A stretch of 64,000 nucleotides of DNA, from assembly GCA_036346205.1 (NCBI GenBank), contig JARFJB010001273.1:646501-710500 (forward strand), in the 5' to 3' direction. The notes beneath the pieces were generated by a model. It was given only the letters and a program-made list of their open reading frames with translations, was not told where the DNA came from and ran no database searches. Within the stretch, counting starts at the first letter, position 1. Each line of letters starts with the position of its first letter. Both the position numbers and the translations under genes were made by a program. The stretch comes from Vesta saturnalis. Its lineage: Eukaryota; Arthropoda; Insecta; Coleoptera; Lampyridae. Below, one piece after another: positions 49,320 to 61,259 of the stretch.

Positions 49320-50806
49320 CGCATGCACACACGCACGCACGCATACGCGCGCGCACGCACCCACACACACACACACAAACACTCACACACACACACACAC
49401 ACATACACACAAACACACACACACTAACACACTCACACACTCACACACTCACACACTCACCACTCACTCACAACTCACACTCACACACCTCACACACACA
49501 CACCTCACACACTCACACACCCACACACCACACACCACCACACACACCACACACACACACACTCACACACTCACACACTCACACACTCACACACTCACAC
49601 ACTCACACACTCACACACTCACCCACACTCACACATCCACACACTCACACCACTCAACTCACACACTCACACATCTCCACACACCACACACTCACACCAC
49701 ACTCACACACTCACACATCACACACTCACACACTCACACACACACTCACACACTCACACACTCACAACCACAACACTCACACACTCACACACTCACACAC
49801 TCACACACCCACACACTCAACACCATCACACTCACACACTACACACTTCACACACTCACACACTCCACCCCACACTCACACCACTCACACACTCACACAC
49901 TCACACACTCACACACCCACACCACTCACACACTCACACACTCACACACTCACACACTCACACCTCACACACTCACACACCTCACACCACACTCACACAC
50001 TCACACACTCACACACTCCACAACACTCCACACACACTCACACACTCACACACTCACACTCACACACTCACACACTCACACACACCTCACACACTCACAC
50101 ACTCACACACTCACACACTCACACTCACACTCACACACTCACACACTCACACCACCTACACACTCACACACTCACACACACTCACACACTCCACACCACT
50201 ACACACACTCACACACTCACACACTCACACTCACACACCTCACACTCACACCTCACACACTCACACACACTCACACACTCACACACTCACACTCACACTC
50301 ACACACTCACACTCACATCCACACTCACACTCACACCCACACTCACCACACTCACACTCACACACTCACACACTCACAACTCACACACTCACACACTCAC
50401 ACACCACACACCCACACTCACACACTCACACACCCACACACTCACACACCACACTCACACACTCACACACTCACACACTCAACACACTCACACACTCACA
50501 CACTCACACCTCACACACTCACACACTCACCCACACCACACCACACACTCCACACCTCACACTCACACACTCACACACTCCACACTCACACACTCACACA
50601 CTCACACACACACACTCACACACTCACACACTCACACACTCACTCACGCACACACTCACACACTCACACACTCACAGACACACTCACAGACACACTCACA
50701 AACACACTCACACACTCACGCACTCACACACTTACACACTCACACAATCACACATTAACACACTCACAGACTCACACTCACACACTCACACGCTCACACA
50801 CTCACA
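49320..50806. repeat. (ACACACTC)n microsatellite array, 1.49 kb
   Basis: Starts with CACGCACG and CACACA words, then becomes mostly the 8-mer ACACACTC with many one-base gains and losses. Near 50640-50800 it shows variants (CACAGACA, CACGCACT). The dense indels are unlike the clean (AT)n tracts and may be real decay or long-read consensus error. Confidence 0.95.
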
Positions 50807-50819
50807 TTCAGCTTCCTTT

Positions 50820-51175
50820 TAGTTCAAAATATGATGCTGCTGGACTACGTCTTCAGCTAGGCCACACTTAGTTATTTTTCTTTTATAATCAGTTTTGAGT
50901 GATGTAATTCTACCCAATATACTTCGCGGCGTTTTCCCTATGTACGTTTTAAAGCATCCTCCACATGGAATAGAATAAATTTGAATTTTCCAAAGTTATT
51001 ATACATATGATCTTTAAATTTTTTAAGAAGTACTAGTTTTACTTCATTAGGTAACATGTTTATGAATGTTGCGATTACCAACAGCATTCGGTTGAATGGC
51101 ACTACAATATTATTACTCTTTCTAGTAATGTATTGAATCCGCTGTGTTATGTTGTTAATGTTTATATGAATAAAC
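50820..51175 (-). pseudogene. PLE GIY-YIG endonuclease fragment
   Basis: On the minus strand an upstream linker reads RIQYITRKSNNIVVPFNRML, then LPNEVKLVLLKKFKDHMYNN. After a frame change near 50978 comes KIYSIPCGGCFKTYIGKTPR, then RITSLKTDYKRKI and LAEDVVQQHHILN. VYxIPCxxCxxxYIGKTxRSI followed by an Ala-Glu-His-type helix is the GIY-YIG domain of Penelope-like elements. The sequence differs from the copies at 21.9 and 62.4 kb, so it is a different PLE lineage. It lies between the (ACACACTC)n and (AT)n arrays. PLEs often insert beside simple repeats, but that is general knowledge, not shown here. Confidence 0.75.
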
Positions 51176-51176
51176 A

Positions 51177-51177
<1 letters not shown>

Positions 51178-51220
<43 letters not shown>
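51178..51220. repeat. (AT)n microsatellite
   Basis: About 21 TA units. Confidence 0.9.
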
Positions 51221-51224
<4 letters not shown>

Positions 51225-53157
51225 TGTGTCTCTTGAATTTCTGGACATAGGGAATTCCCATGTTAAAATAAACTATTGTAAATATTAGCTCCCCTAATTA
51301 TTTTACAGTAAAATGTCAAATGTAAAACTTCTTGAGGAAAAAAGGCTGCTTCTTATTTTACAATTGCATTTACATTTGGTTCATCCGTTTTCGAGAAAAT
51401 TAGGAAAAACTTAAGGGCGTTTTCGTAACTGGTCAAGATTGCTTTGCTTTAGACAGACAATGCTAACAATAATGATTAATTGTCATTGTAAATCATTCAT
51501 TGCTCAAAAACTATTCATTCATCATTAAAACTTTATTTGGGACAGATTTCTTAACCATACGAGCTCCAAATTTCTTTTAGAAATATGCAGCCCGCATTTT
51601 TTATAATTTCCTTATTGGAGGTATAAAGTTCAAGGTCGGTTTGGTTAGGAATGACATCCAGTATTATCTGATCCACTACTAGTGGAGCCTTCATGTTCAA
51701 TAAATAGACGCATGGGTGCTTATATAATCCAATGAATTTCAATTTTTAGAAACTTTTTTAAAACCAGGACTGTACTTAAACGTTTTACAAAGATTTAAAA
51801 TGTTTTTAGAAAGTACCAAAAAATTGTTACAAAATATGAATTTACAAGTACTCGTGTAGAACCGTAACAATAATATTTTAAATATAAGCATACATGGCCG
51901 ACTTTAGACATTATGGGCAACAAAAGTATGTTACACATTTAAATTAAAAGGGCCAATTTTAGACACTTAAATTGGGTAAATGTATATGTAAGTTGTAATA
52001 CTATTGAACGAAATTTTAAATAAACTCTGCGTTAACAATACCAGGCCAAGTAGTTGACGAATCCGCGTAAAACATTAATTGTAAATGTAGCGTTAGAATT
52101 AGTGGAAATACTTTTAAATTTGTAACCTTCAATAACAAAAATGGTAATCTGTTGTAGATAGTTTTACATGTCATACCTGCACAGGTGTTATTATAATATA
52201 CAATGTTCGCCTAACAGCCAAAAACTATTGGGTACATACAATATTAGTAATTCACGTAAAATCTAATTTTAAGAAAGTATGCTGAATTTTAACATTACAA
52301 TTGAAATCTTGACAACTACAATACAAAAAGTAGCATTTACGTAGAACTTATCTCACATGTAAGAGAAGATGCAAAGTAAGAATTAGTTTAATCTTTAATA
52401 TTGTTTGTTTCTCTGTACTTCAAACTGAAAAAAAGTAATCTTAAAAATATGATACTAGTTTCCTATTTTGTATACTAGTTTTGCGAATAATTAAATATTC
52501 CCCAATCCTATGCAACCGAAATAATTTAAGCATTAGACAAAGGTCTTTCGTTAAACGTCTTAAATTGATTGTGTGGAATTCTTAATATTCTTATATTATT
52601 TCTACACTAACTGGTTTCAAACTGATTGTTATCTAAATTTTATTACATCTCACAATTACAAAAGAATAGTTTAAACTAACAATTAGCAATTTACATTTCA
52701 ATAGTTTAATCTTTGGACATTTCTTTCTTAAAGAATCTTATATTTATTTTTGTTTACTGCATCCTGTAGGCGTTTCTTAACATAATAATTTGCAAATAAA
52801 TCAATGTTTCAAATTCGGACTCATTTGGTATATACAAAGTAGTACTTAAACAGCGCGAACGTAGCTGCCACTACTTGGGTTACACAAGGCCACGTAAACA
52901 TATCCAGACAAGCTGTATACAAAAGCGACCTCTGCTGCGTGATGACTAGAACCAATCTGTATATACTGCACATATAAAGGGTATATGGTGGAGCCCATCC
53001 TAAAATTCGTATTTACGTGTTTTGTCATATGTACAATCACATGGGTACCTTAGGAAGCCCGCAGCCGGGCTTTATAACGTTTTTTCGGGCTTGAAAGCGT
53101 ATAGTTAATGTGTTGCACGGACTCACAATGACTTATTGTCTATACACTCTACAAACG

Positions 53158-53215
<58 letters not shown>

Positions 53216-53800
53216 TGAGATTAATAGTTTAAGTTTAATAAAGATTCAAGACAGAAGTCATGATCATGTAGCTCTGCTACCATTCTAACTTTCATTTTTA
53301 CTTTTTTACTTTTACTTCGAAAAGTAAACTTTTAGGGCGTAATCTAACTAAGAAAATTTCATGAAAAATATTACTCCAGCGGTGCCAGTTTTTGTAGTAT
53401 CTTAAAAAATAACATTTTTTTAGATGGCAATATTGCATTCTGTTTGCAAAATCTGATAGAGCGTTTCACTGCAGTCAAAAGTGCTACAGCGAAATTTCGC
53501 TTTGGAAACCGTTTACGATTTATTATTGCTTAATAGTAGTTTATTGTTCTACTGGTCTTAGTGTGAATTTGCCTGGCACGTAAACTTGTATTCATGGTAT
53601 CGTGGAACTGACAAAATTATAAAAACTCCAATTGTGTATCAATTCATTTTTCGAAGTAAAGTTTTTTGTTCGATTTTTCCTTTCTCTTTACTACAAGATG
53701 GATTGATTTAATTTTTGTACACATTAGAGGCTTGATTTTGCGTCTGCGTGTTGTTGCATCACCATTTTTTATTGCTAGTTGTGTAACGAATTTTGTGATC
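51225..53800. other. AT-rich DNA with no recognised gene
   Basis: No family match seen. A frame at 52846-53040 (minus) is open for 64 codons without an ATG and is less AT-rich, but nothing supports it. A hairpin AAGCCCGCAGCCGGGCTT lies near 53056. Confidence 0.5.
53161..53211. repeat. (AT)n microsatellite
   Basis: About 25 TA units. Confidence 0.9.
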
Positions 53801-53801
53801 T

Positions 53802-54489
53802 GTGGTTGGAAGTAACAATGGGTCTCGCGACGTAGGAAATAGTGTTCATGGTGGAATATTATTCTCGCTCCTAGGGAAATGGTTATCAAGGCCGGCACCA
53901 AGCAACACAGTGTTGCTGTCTACCGTTACAATGTTTCGTCGTACGGGTAGGGCATTGCATCAACGGAAGAGAAGGTCTGGTAAGCTAGTAACTGTGTCCA
54001 CAAAGGAAAATCATGGATGTGTCCTCAATTTGGTGTTGCAGTCGCCAAAGCGAAGTCTTCCACGAACATCCCTGAAATTAAACATCAGCAATATTTCACT
54101 TCGACGATTGTTTAAAGACGTAGGTGGATTTACGTACCGAATACAGATTGGACAACGATTGACGGAGCGAGATAGGCATGTCAGGATTGAATATTGTGCA
54201 CGACTTTTGGCTTTTCCAGGACAAATCATTTCCCGTGGGACTGAGTTCCCCTACCCTTCACATTCCCCCGATCTAACACTTCTGGATGCTTACGTGTGGG
54301 GAATGTTAAAGGACAAAATTTTCACCTGTCCAGAGATCCATCAAAAACTGTGCTTGCATTACTTCTGAAGTTTCGTTTTTCAGGACTCTAAAGCAACCTA
54401 TGTTCCAGTGTCTGCGTGATCGTTATGAATACTGTCTACAGCGCAATGGAGCATATTTTGAACATTTACAGTATCATCCCGATAACTAA
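53802..54489 (+). pseudogene. Mariner-superfamily transposase with internal deletion
   Basis: The N-terminal part shows TMFRRTGRALHQRKRRSGKL, then TKENHGCVLNLVLQSPKRSL and RTSLKLNISNISLRRLFKDV, a helix-turn-helix pair typical of insect DDE_3 elements. After LLAFPGQ near 54225 the protein jumps directly to IISRGTEFPYPSHSPDLTLL and DAYVWGMLKDKIF, the third catalytic Asp region. The first two Asp and about 100-150 residues between them are missing. The C-terminus continues in another frame: FQCLRDRYEYCLQRNGAYFE, then HLQYHPDN. The sharp join suggests an internal-deletion derivative. No terminal repeats were identified. Confidence 0.8.
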
Positions 54490-54652
54490 ACCATAACAAT
54501 AACAGTAACATAGTTTTCCAATGCTAAAAATGTGTCCGCGAGTACAGGGACGTATAGAGCTATTAAAAATACTTCATACATTTTTTACGATAATGGTTAG
54601 AAATTTGGTACATATCTTATCCTGAATAGTATCTTTAAAACATACCTATCAC

Positions 54653-55373
54653 CTACAGAATATATTTACAAGATGTTGCTTTTTCCGTGGTTGTGTCCTG
54701 TTTTACCCCTTTAGACTTTTTCCAGGTAAGCCAGATTACACTGGAAAAAATCAAATTTTTAGTAACCCATTTTAGTTGTTCTGAAACGATACTATCTAAT
54801 AGCTTTGGGATGCATGATTGTATCGATACACCTCTGTAATTTGTTACCTCAGATCTATCACCACTGTTAAAGATTGGAGTAATTCGACTTTTTTTCCAGA
54901 TTGGTGGAATAGAACTAGTACTTAAAAACATTTTGAACAATAAGGTGATAGGTCGCGAAAGTGTAAAGGAATAATTATTTAAGAACCCAGAAGGAATCTC
55001 ATCTTGTCCTCAAGCGGCTGACATTTTAGTTTCTTAATTTCATTGAACACTAGAGAGATGCTAACATCAAACAACCATTGAAATACATTATCTTAGGCAT
55101 ATTACTTACGCCTTTCTTTGTGTTAACAAAATTCCAAAAGCGTTTTGAATTAATACTTATATCTGACTCAGTTTTATGAACAAAATTCAGATAAAGCTTC
55201 TTATGTAAAGTATTACATTGATCACGTAGGTCAGAAAAATGTAAGTAATCCATGTAATTATTTGACCATTTGTATCTTAAATAAGCAGCTTCCTTTAGTT
55301 TTATTAGTTCTATCAAGTGTATGTTAAACCACTTCGGATAATTAGAGCGACAAATTTTTTTGAACGGTACATA
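54653..55373 (-). pseudogene. LINE ORF2, linker and start of reverse transcriptase
   Basis: Minus strand, reading from the mariner junction: VPFKKICRSNYPKWFNIHLI, then ELIKLKEAAYLRYKWSNNYM, SDLRDQCNTLHKKLYLNFVH and SKRFWNFVNTKKGVSNMP. Later come VFNEIKKLKCQ, then a DEIPSGFLNN-type stretch in other frames, MFKMFLSTSSIPPIWKKSRI, TPIFNSGDRSEVTNYRGVSI, QSCIPKLLDSIVSEQLK. These are the linker and first reverse-transcriptase blocks of a jockey/CR1-type LINE. The active-site part is absent. The endonuclease end of the same reading direction continues at 57952 beyond the inserted mariner. Confidence 0.85.
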
Positions 55374-55575
55374 CGAGGGATGTTCGGTTACTAAGGTACA
55401 TTTGTGAATTACAGGCAGACTACTTTATTTATAAAAATCAAATATACCATAAGTAAAAGCGCAAACTTTCACCTACCTTTCAACGTAGTCCCTGCCAAAG
55501 GTTCTTATAGTAGCGAGACACAAGCTTCTGTTGTATAACCTCTTCGTAAAGGGTACAATCCAAATAACTAAAAAA

Positions 55576-56325
55576 CTACCTTACTTCATATAGGAGTTTG
55601 TCGTCGTTTTCAAACTTTTTACCTGAAAAATGAGTTTTTAACGACCCAAACAAAGGAAAATCAGAAGAAGCCAGGTCTGGACTATCGGACAGATGGACAC
55701 TAACTTCCCAATTGTGTTTCTGAAGCCAGGCCTTCGTCTGAGCTGAGGTGTGCGATCTTGCATTGTCATGCAACAACCTGATTCCTTTTGTCAACATTCC
55801 TCTTCGTTTCTGTCGAATGGATTGGGGAAGTTTTTCGAGAGTTTGACAATAAATGTCGCTGGTGATTGTCGTTTTTGGTGGTAAAAGCTCTATGACCAAA
55901 ATTCCTTGCATATCTCAGAATACAGTTACCATTACCATTTTTGCAAACTGCTGAACTTCGGTGTTGGTGAACTCACATGCTTACACGTCATCGAGTATTT
56001 TTTTGATTCGGTATAATGGTGGTGTACCCAGGTTTCGCCTCATGTAATTATAGACTCTACAAATCCGTTTTACTGACGATAACGCGTTAAAAGTTCCATT
56101 GGCGCCGCCAGTTTTGGCACCCATCTCGCGGCAACTTTGCGATAGTCTAATTGAGATATGATGACAGAGCTTTTGGGAATGCCGGTCAGTAGAACAATTT
56201 CCCTTATTTTCAATAGACAATCTTCTCGAATTAGTGTATCGACCTTTAATTGATTCTCATCCGCTTTTGTTGTTGATGGTTTTCACCACAAACCTTCGGG
56301 ATCATCGTTCAGATGCTATATAACC
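55576..56325 (-). pseudogene. Mariner transposase, main part (DD34D)
   Basis: Minus-strand order: TKADENQLKVDTLIREDCLL and KIREIVLLTGIPKSS (second helix-turn-helix), then YRKVAARWVPKLAAPMELLT. Next is GFVESIIT, a stop, GETWVHHYTE, where the first catalytic Asp codon (TGDETW) is replaced by a stop. Then MQGILVIELLPPKTTITSDI, IRLLHDNARSHTSAQTKAWL with the second Asp, and DSPDLASSDFPLFGSLKTHF with the third Asp, spaced 34 residues. Several frame changes separate the blocks. Inactive. Confidence 0.85.
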
Positions 56326-56329
56326 ACTC

Positions 56330-57680
56330 ATGATGAAAACGGTGAACATGATGCTGGTAGTGATGTTCTCTATGAAGATTCAGATAGGTTAAGTTACGCT
56401 GTCCTTAATTTCGAACATAAGGGGAAGTGCACCAATCCCAAAAGTCATGACTGCCGAAAATGTTTTCACACTAATATTGAACATAGGAGATTATGGATTG
56501 CCTAGATTTGAGGGTGTTTTCGATTATTTACTGTAGCACCCACCTTTTTGCGACCATGATCTACATAAATACAGAGTAGTTAATCTGTATTATAAGCTTT
56601 ATGGCTAAGAATATATTTCACTATTTTTTAAAGAAAATATGACATCCCATATCAATAATCAATTTTACGTAATTTAATCTGGGTACTAAAAGTAATGCAA
56701 TTGATTTAAAAAAAAATCCTCTCTAAACTAAAACACACAATAAAGCGTAAAACAAACAACTGTATGTGTAACCATTTAATGCAATTTATTTTCCACTTCA
56801 ACCTTGTACACATAATTTTAACTGTCGACCTTCAATATTTACGTTTAATTAATAACACTATTAAAGGGAGCAAGCAGTGAAACGTAGAACAGCGTATAAT
56901 GCATATGTTTAACCATTTATCGTATTAATGAAATTTTTATTTTCCACTTAAACCCTATACATATAATTTAACGTTCTCAATGTGAAAATCGTTTAAAGCA
57001 TAATTCGTAAAGCAAACCAATTATGTAACTTAATCTCTCATTTATGTGTATATTGGTGTAGGTGACTTTCTTATGGCAGAATAAGTATATTGTAAAATAA
57101 AATAGATCTTAAAGAAATGTAATAATAATTTTAATAACAGTTATGCAGTCTCTTTTATAATAAACCCTATTACAAAAACACATTGTAAAACAGTTATCTA
57201 AATCAGAATGATATTTAAACCTCACATAGGAATTAATAGTCATAAATACAATATGCTAACTTCAGATATTGAAAAATTTGAGCTGGCGCTTAAATGCCGT
57301 CTTAAAGATTGCAAAGAGCTTCATCGTTTAAGGACTAGGTTTTTATATCCTTGATAAAAACCAGAACAACACTTATAAACATTAATAATAGATTAAATAA
57401 AATCTTTTTATTATGAAAAAGACACTTGCCATCTTTACATGTCATCTATTAATTCATTCCCATTGTTAGAAGCGCGAAGCCCGCGAACAGCTCCCCGTCT
57501 TACAACACTAGGACCCTTTATTAGAATACAATTTTGAGCTCAAGGCCAACTCCGGGGTCAACCCCTAGACTAACTCCAAAACCAAACCTGAGGTCGATCT
57601 CAAGGTCAAAAAATACGTCCTACACGTGAGCGGCTTGGGAATTCCCAAGGTAAAAAAGTGAAAGGTGAGGTGCCGCGGTA
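56330..57680. mobile_element. Unclassified insert within the mariner
   Basis: Splits the transposase between PTEIHKKY (57690) and the TKADENQ block (56310). The part at 57430-57680 matches the repeat family at 4640-5740 (CCTTTATTAGAATACAATTTTG, C-rich tract, GGTACTAC end). The left part contains a plus-strand open stretch DENGEHDAGSDVLYEDSDRL that I do not recognise. I see no clear terminal repeats, so the class is unknown. Confidence 0.55.
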
Positions 57681-57790
57681 CTACTGGTATTTTTTATGAA
57701 TTTCGGTAGGTGTTTCATTATTTGCAAGCAAAAAACGAACGACCGCTCGCACTTCAAATTTGGAGTAAGTTTCGATTATAACTGACATTT
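57681..57790 (-). pseudogene. Mariner transposase, N-terminal piece
   Basis: MSVIIETYSKFEVRAVVRFL, then LANNETPTEIHKKY. This is the first helix-turn-helix of the mariner at 55374-57949 (usual form EIRAVIRFLxAKGxxPxEIHxxL). It stops at the boundary of the insert. Confidence 0.85.
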
Positions 57791-57951
57791 TGCGACTGTC
57801 ACTGAGGATGTTGTACATAACCCAAAACAATGGCAATAGCAACTTATGCAGTACATATGCACATCTAAAATGCGTGCAAGTTTTCAGCTGATCGGAGCAA
57901 CGTAGGCAATGTGCCGCGCAAATATACCTTAGTAACCAGACATCCCTCGTA

Positions 57952-58300
57952 TCTTTAACCCCATATAAAACATTACAAAATATGTTCACCGCTTCTTCAA
58001 TATTACCACATTCATTAATTGATCCTATACAACTTACTATTGCTAAGTAAGTCAATTGTAGGGGTTATTTTTGCAGTGCGACACCAACTAAGGACTGAAT
58101 CCAAGAATTTACCGTTTCCAATTCTTTCAACGAATGCCCGTGACGTTCACTAAAATGTGTAATGTTATATATACCATTTTCATCAGCTCCTCACTTTGAA
58201 ATTTCACTTAAATTAAATTCACCACAGATAAATAGATCATCAACCGCCATAAAATCTAGGTCAAGTTCGTTAATGAGCAAAATCCAACCAGTGGCGGGGC
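57952..58300 (-). pseudogene. LINE endonuclease C-terminal part
   Basis: The minus strand reads DFMAVDDLFICGEFNLSEIS, where GEFNL stands for the GDFNL motif of apurinic-type LINE endonucleases. After frame changes come HSLKELETVNSWIQS, then LTYLAIVSCIGSINECGNIE and EAVNIFCNVLYGVKDT. It continues in frame at 55373 once the mariner is removed. The motif Asp appears as Glu. The 5' part of the LINE is not visible upstream. Confidence 0.75.
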
Positions 58301-58788
58301 ATTTAAGGAGATTAAAAAATAAAAAAATTTATCGCTTCAAATTTTAAAAAGTTACATGATTAAAAAACAAACTTTTTTGAAAGTTGGTATTGGGGGGTTT
58401 TAAGATCGCTAAGTACAAATCATTTATCAAAAATAAAAAATCCTGAACATCCTAGGTCTTATTAGGATGGATAAACACGTTACATGAACCTCACTAAATT
58501 TTATTAACTTTTCAAGAAACGATAACGTTAATTTGTAGGTGATTGTGTCAACAAACAAGTTCTATTGAAACTCGTATTAAATAGAATGATACTTTTCTAG
58601 GCAGTACATTTATTTCCTACCTTACAAAGTATAAGCGTCACTTTTACGGAATGACCATTGTGAAAGTCAGCGACTTATTAACAAAAATACACTAGTTTAG
58701 GTTTAATTAAACTGTAGTAATAGTCGTTTAAATGTACATATTGAGGAAATTTATACACACGTTTACATCAGTTTCTTCGCTATAGATA
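58301..58788. other. AT-rich DNA with no recognised feature
   Basis: Nothing recognised. Confidence 0.5.
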
Positions 58789-58790
58789 TG

Positions 58791-59961
58791 CAGTGTGACC
58801 CAAAATTACTTCCCCAGTCGCCGGGGTCGAAAATCACTTATGGAAAAATTTGGAAAAGTTCCTCCATACGAAATATTTTCAAATATGCAAGTAAAAATAG
58901 TTTATTAATTTAAACCAAGTGACATATACACATAATAAAATTAAAATACATAAATTTACAAAGGCAAATGTTCGAAATGTTCGCCATTTTGTTCTGTTCA
59001 TGCATGCAATCGGCGAAAAAAATTATTTTCAGCACAACCTATTGTTTTGTTTGCAATTTGCGTTAAAGCTCCATACATACGAACAATAACGCCATCTGCA
59101 TTATTCCGTAGGACTTTGTATACCGCATTTTTCAAGTAACCCTAAAGCCAAAAGTCTGTTGGGTTGATATCCGGAGGCCAAGGTACTCCGCGACCGATCC
59201 ATTTATCGCGAAATCGAGAATAATGAACAGGCGCTCCATTATGTTGATACACAATAGTTTGACCTTGCAATAAAGGAATATATTCCAAAAAGGTAGGTAA
59301 TGTGTTTCCGCAAAAATTTGGATAATTCTCTGTGTTTAATATTCTAGGCAGAAAATGTGGTCCTATTATGTCGTTACCCAACAGACCAATCCACAAATTT
59401 ACGTTCCAGCGCACTTGTTCATGTGATTCTCTAATTTGATGTGGATTTTCGTAATTCCAGCTATGCAGGTTATGCTGGTTAAACAATCCTTGTTGATTAA
59501 AGTGGGCCTCATTACTCCACAATACCTGGTTAAAAAGGTCTTCATTTGTATCTAAGCTGTAAGTGATAAGGATACAGATTTTCTCTTATACGAATTTGTG
59601 GGTAGTACTACGACGATGGTAACAATTGATTTCCAAGATCTTGATACCTTCTGGGCATTATAATAAGTATAAAAACTTAATTGTTTACCTTAGTACGACA
59701 GTTTAAAATTGAAATATTTTACAACCAAATATTGACACACGAAATGTCATGTTCTGTCTTCGCCAATGGTGACTTAATTATAAATAACATATCTTCGCAA
59801 GGATACCTATTCCAAAAATTGATTTGCAAAAATACCTTCATTGCGATCTTAATAATAATTTAGAAAGGTGGAAATTTTCGATATTTGGCGTATGTGATTT
59901 TAGACTTTTTCTTGGTGATAGAGTCTAAACCCCGGCGGCTGGGGAATTAACTTTGGGACTG
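58791..59961 (-). mobile_element. Mariner-superfamily element with GC-rich inverted repeats
   Basis: The left end CAGTGTGACCCAAAATTACT, then TCCCCAGTCGCCGGGGT, pairs with the right end, which reads CAGTCCCAAAGTTAATTCCC, then CAGCCGCCGGGGT in reverse complement. Inverted repeats run about 36 bp, with an inner CCCCAG-CGCCGGGG dyad. A TA follows the right end (59962-59963). The left TA is displaced by two bases. Confidence 0.85.
58962..59580 (-). pseudogene. Mariner-superfamily transposase, catalytic part, inactive
   Basis: The minus strand reads NQVLWSNEAHFNQQGLFNQH, where the first catalytic Asp (WSDEAHF) is Asn. Then QVRWNVNLWIGLLGNDIIGP, LQGQTIVYQHNGAPVHYSRF, where the second Asp (HDGAP) is also Asn, and WIGRGVPWPPDINPTDFWL with the third Asp. 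Beyond a stop the tail YLKNAVYKVLRNNADGVIVR and TEQNGEHFEHLPL is intact. The N-terminal DNA-binding domains are missing, and the 380 bp between 59580 and the right end are non-coding. Both losses are GAT/GAC to AAT/AAC changes. The family is common in insects. Confidence 0.85.
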
Positions 59962-59963
59962 TA

Positions 59964-61250
59964 GGTAGCGGACTGCAAAAATTTTATTATTGTAATAAGC
60001 GTTTGTTAAATCGCCATTGTTACCGCGATAGAAAAGATAATTAGAGAATTTTTAATATCATTGTAATACGTTGTAATTTCCAAATGTTTTCGGAATATTT
60101 TACTTTATGTATTTTTATGTAAGAGAGTAAAGGTTGAACAGGAAAGGAAAAATATGTTAGGGCAGAAAAATAGGTGTTCTGCCGAAACTAGAGTGACGAA
60201 TTGTTGAAAATTTCTATACGCGCGCTCTCGAATGTAAAAATATCACTAGTTAGTAATTAATTACGTTGGTGTACACAGCAATCAAAGGCGTCTTGGTATG
60301 GTACGTTGAAACTTGAAACCTAAATATAGCGCTAGTTACGGACTAATGCATATTTTAAAATTAAGGTGTCGTTCAATAGTTAATATGAAACTATTCCAAC
60401 ATAATAATTGTTTTGTATTCTTTTTATTTTTGAAAAATGGGGGTTGATTGCGGGAGTAAATGTAGTTATTTTGAAATAGGAAAAAAAGTTTTAGTTACAG
60501 TTACAGTGTTAATCGAGTCAGATCGATAGGGTTAATTAACTACCTTCATTGTAAACAGTTTGTCTTTAAAATAATTCTTGCGCATACATTTTTTTTGAAT
60601 TGGCCAACGCTAATTTGTGTTTTCTTTCGGGTGTTTATTTTAATGCGTTTTTCAAATATTAATCTATAAATAACAGACACCCTTTTTGAAGTTAAACCGC
60701 GTACGTTAACACTTTGTGTCTTTGATCAGTTAAAGGTTATTCAAGTGTAAGTAGGTATTTTTATATAAATTAAGGTTGGCACCAAATAATTTTACAAGCC
60801 TATATAACGTATTAAAAATTAGACATTGTATTGCAAAGGTATCTCATTCGCACGCGGGATCGTTAACCGGAAATCTACTAAAATAAAAAACAGTACAGGG
60901 CTCCCTCACTCTGGTATTTGGGTGAATTAGCATTGTTGTTTGTTGTTTATATTTATATTTGTGTAGAGGTGGGTCGTGGGTGAACGGGTACAGGATGCCG
61001 CTTGGTTATTAATCGTAAAAGGCAATTGCCAAGTGGATACATACTCCCGGGTCCAAATGACCATAAAACACTTCGAATTTTATTTTTATTATTTTTATTG
61101 TTGTATAGAAGAATGTGTAACCTGAGAAAGGGGCGGTATTTTTCTAACGCATTCAAACTTATATATCGGTCACGATGTTATGATTTATTTATAAATTACC
61201 ATTGTAAGGCTTTGTTTAATGAGTTTTTCTTGTGTCAGTGTGTTTAATTA
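59964..61250. repeat. Direct repeat copy 1, at least 1.18 kb
   Basis: Matches 62823-64000 at an offset of about 2.86 kb. Shared blocks include AATCGCCATTGTTACC(G/A)CGA, GAAAAGATAATT, CTTTGTGATCA-like words, TATAAACAGTTTGTCTTTAA, AGACAGTACAGGG, and TTTCTAACGCATTCAAACTT near the end. Divergence is visible as substitutions and indels. It encodes nothing recognised. Its left border coincides with the TA at the right end of the 58791-59961 element. Confidence 0.85.
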
Positions 61251-61259
61251 GAATAGTTT

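Larger units (their letters stand above)
55374..57949 (-). mobile_element. Mariner element interrupting the LINE
   Basis: TA, then CGAGGGATGTTCGGTTACTA (55372-55395), pairs with the right end at 57925-57951, which reads CGAGGGATGTCTGGTTACTA in reverse complement and is followed by TA. Inverted repeats run about 30 bp. Removing the element joins NIFCNVLYGVKDT to YVPFKKICRSNYPKWF in frame, confirming a clean insertion into the LINE. It carries a 1.35-kb insert (about 56330-57680), without which it would be about 1.23 kb. Confidence 0.9.

Noticed and set aside
52846..53040. 64-codon less AT-rich minus-strand frame
   Set aside because: It lacks an ATG, shows no recognisable motif and has no convincing splice sites.
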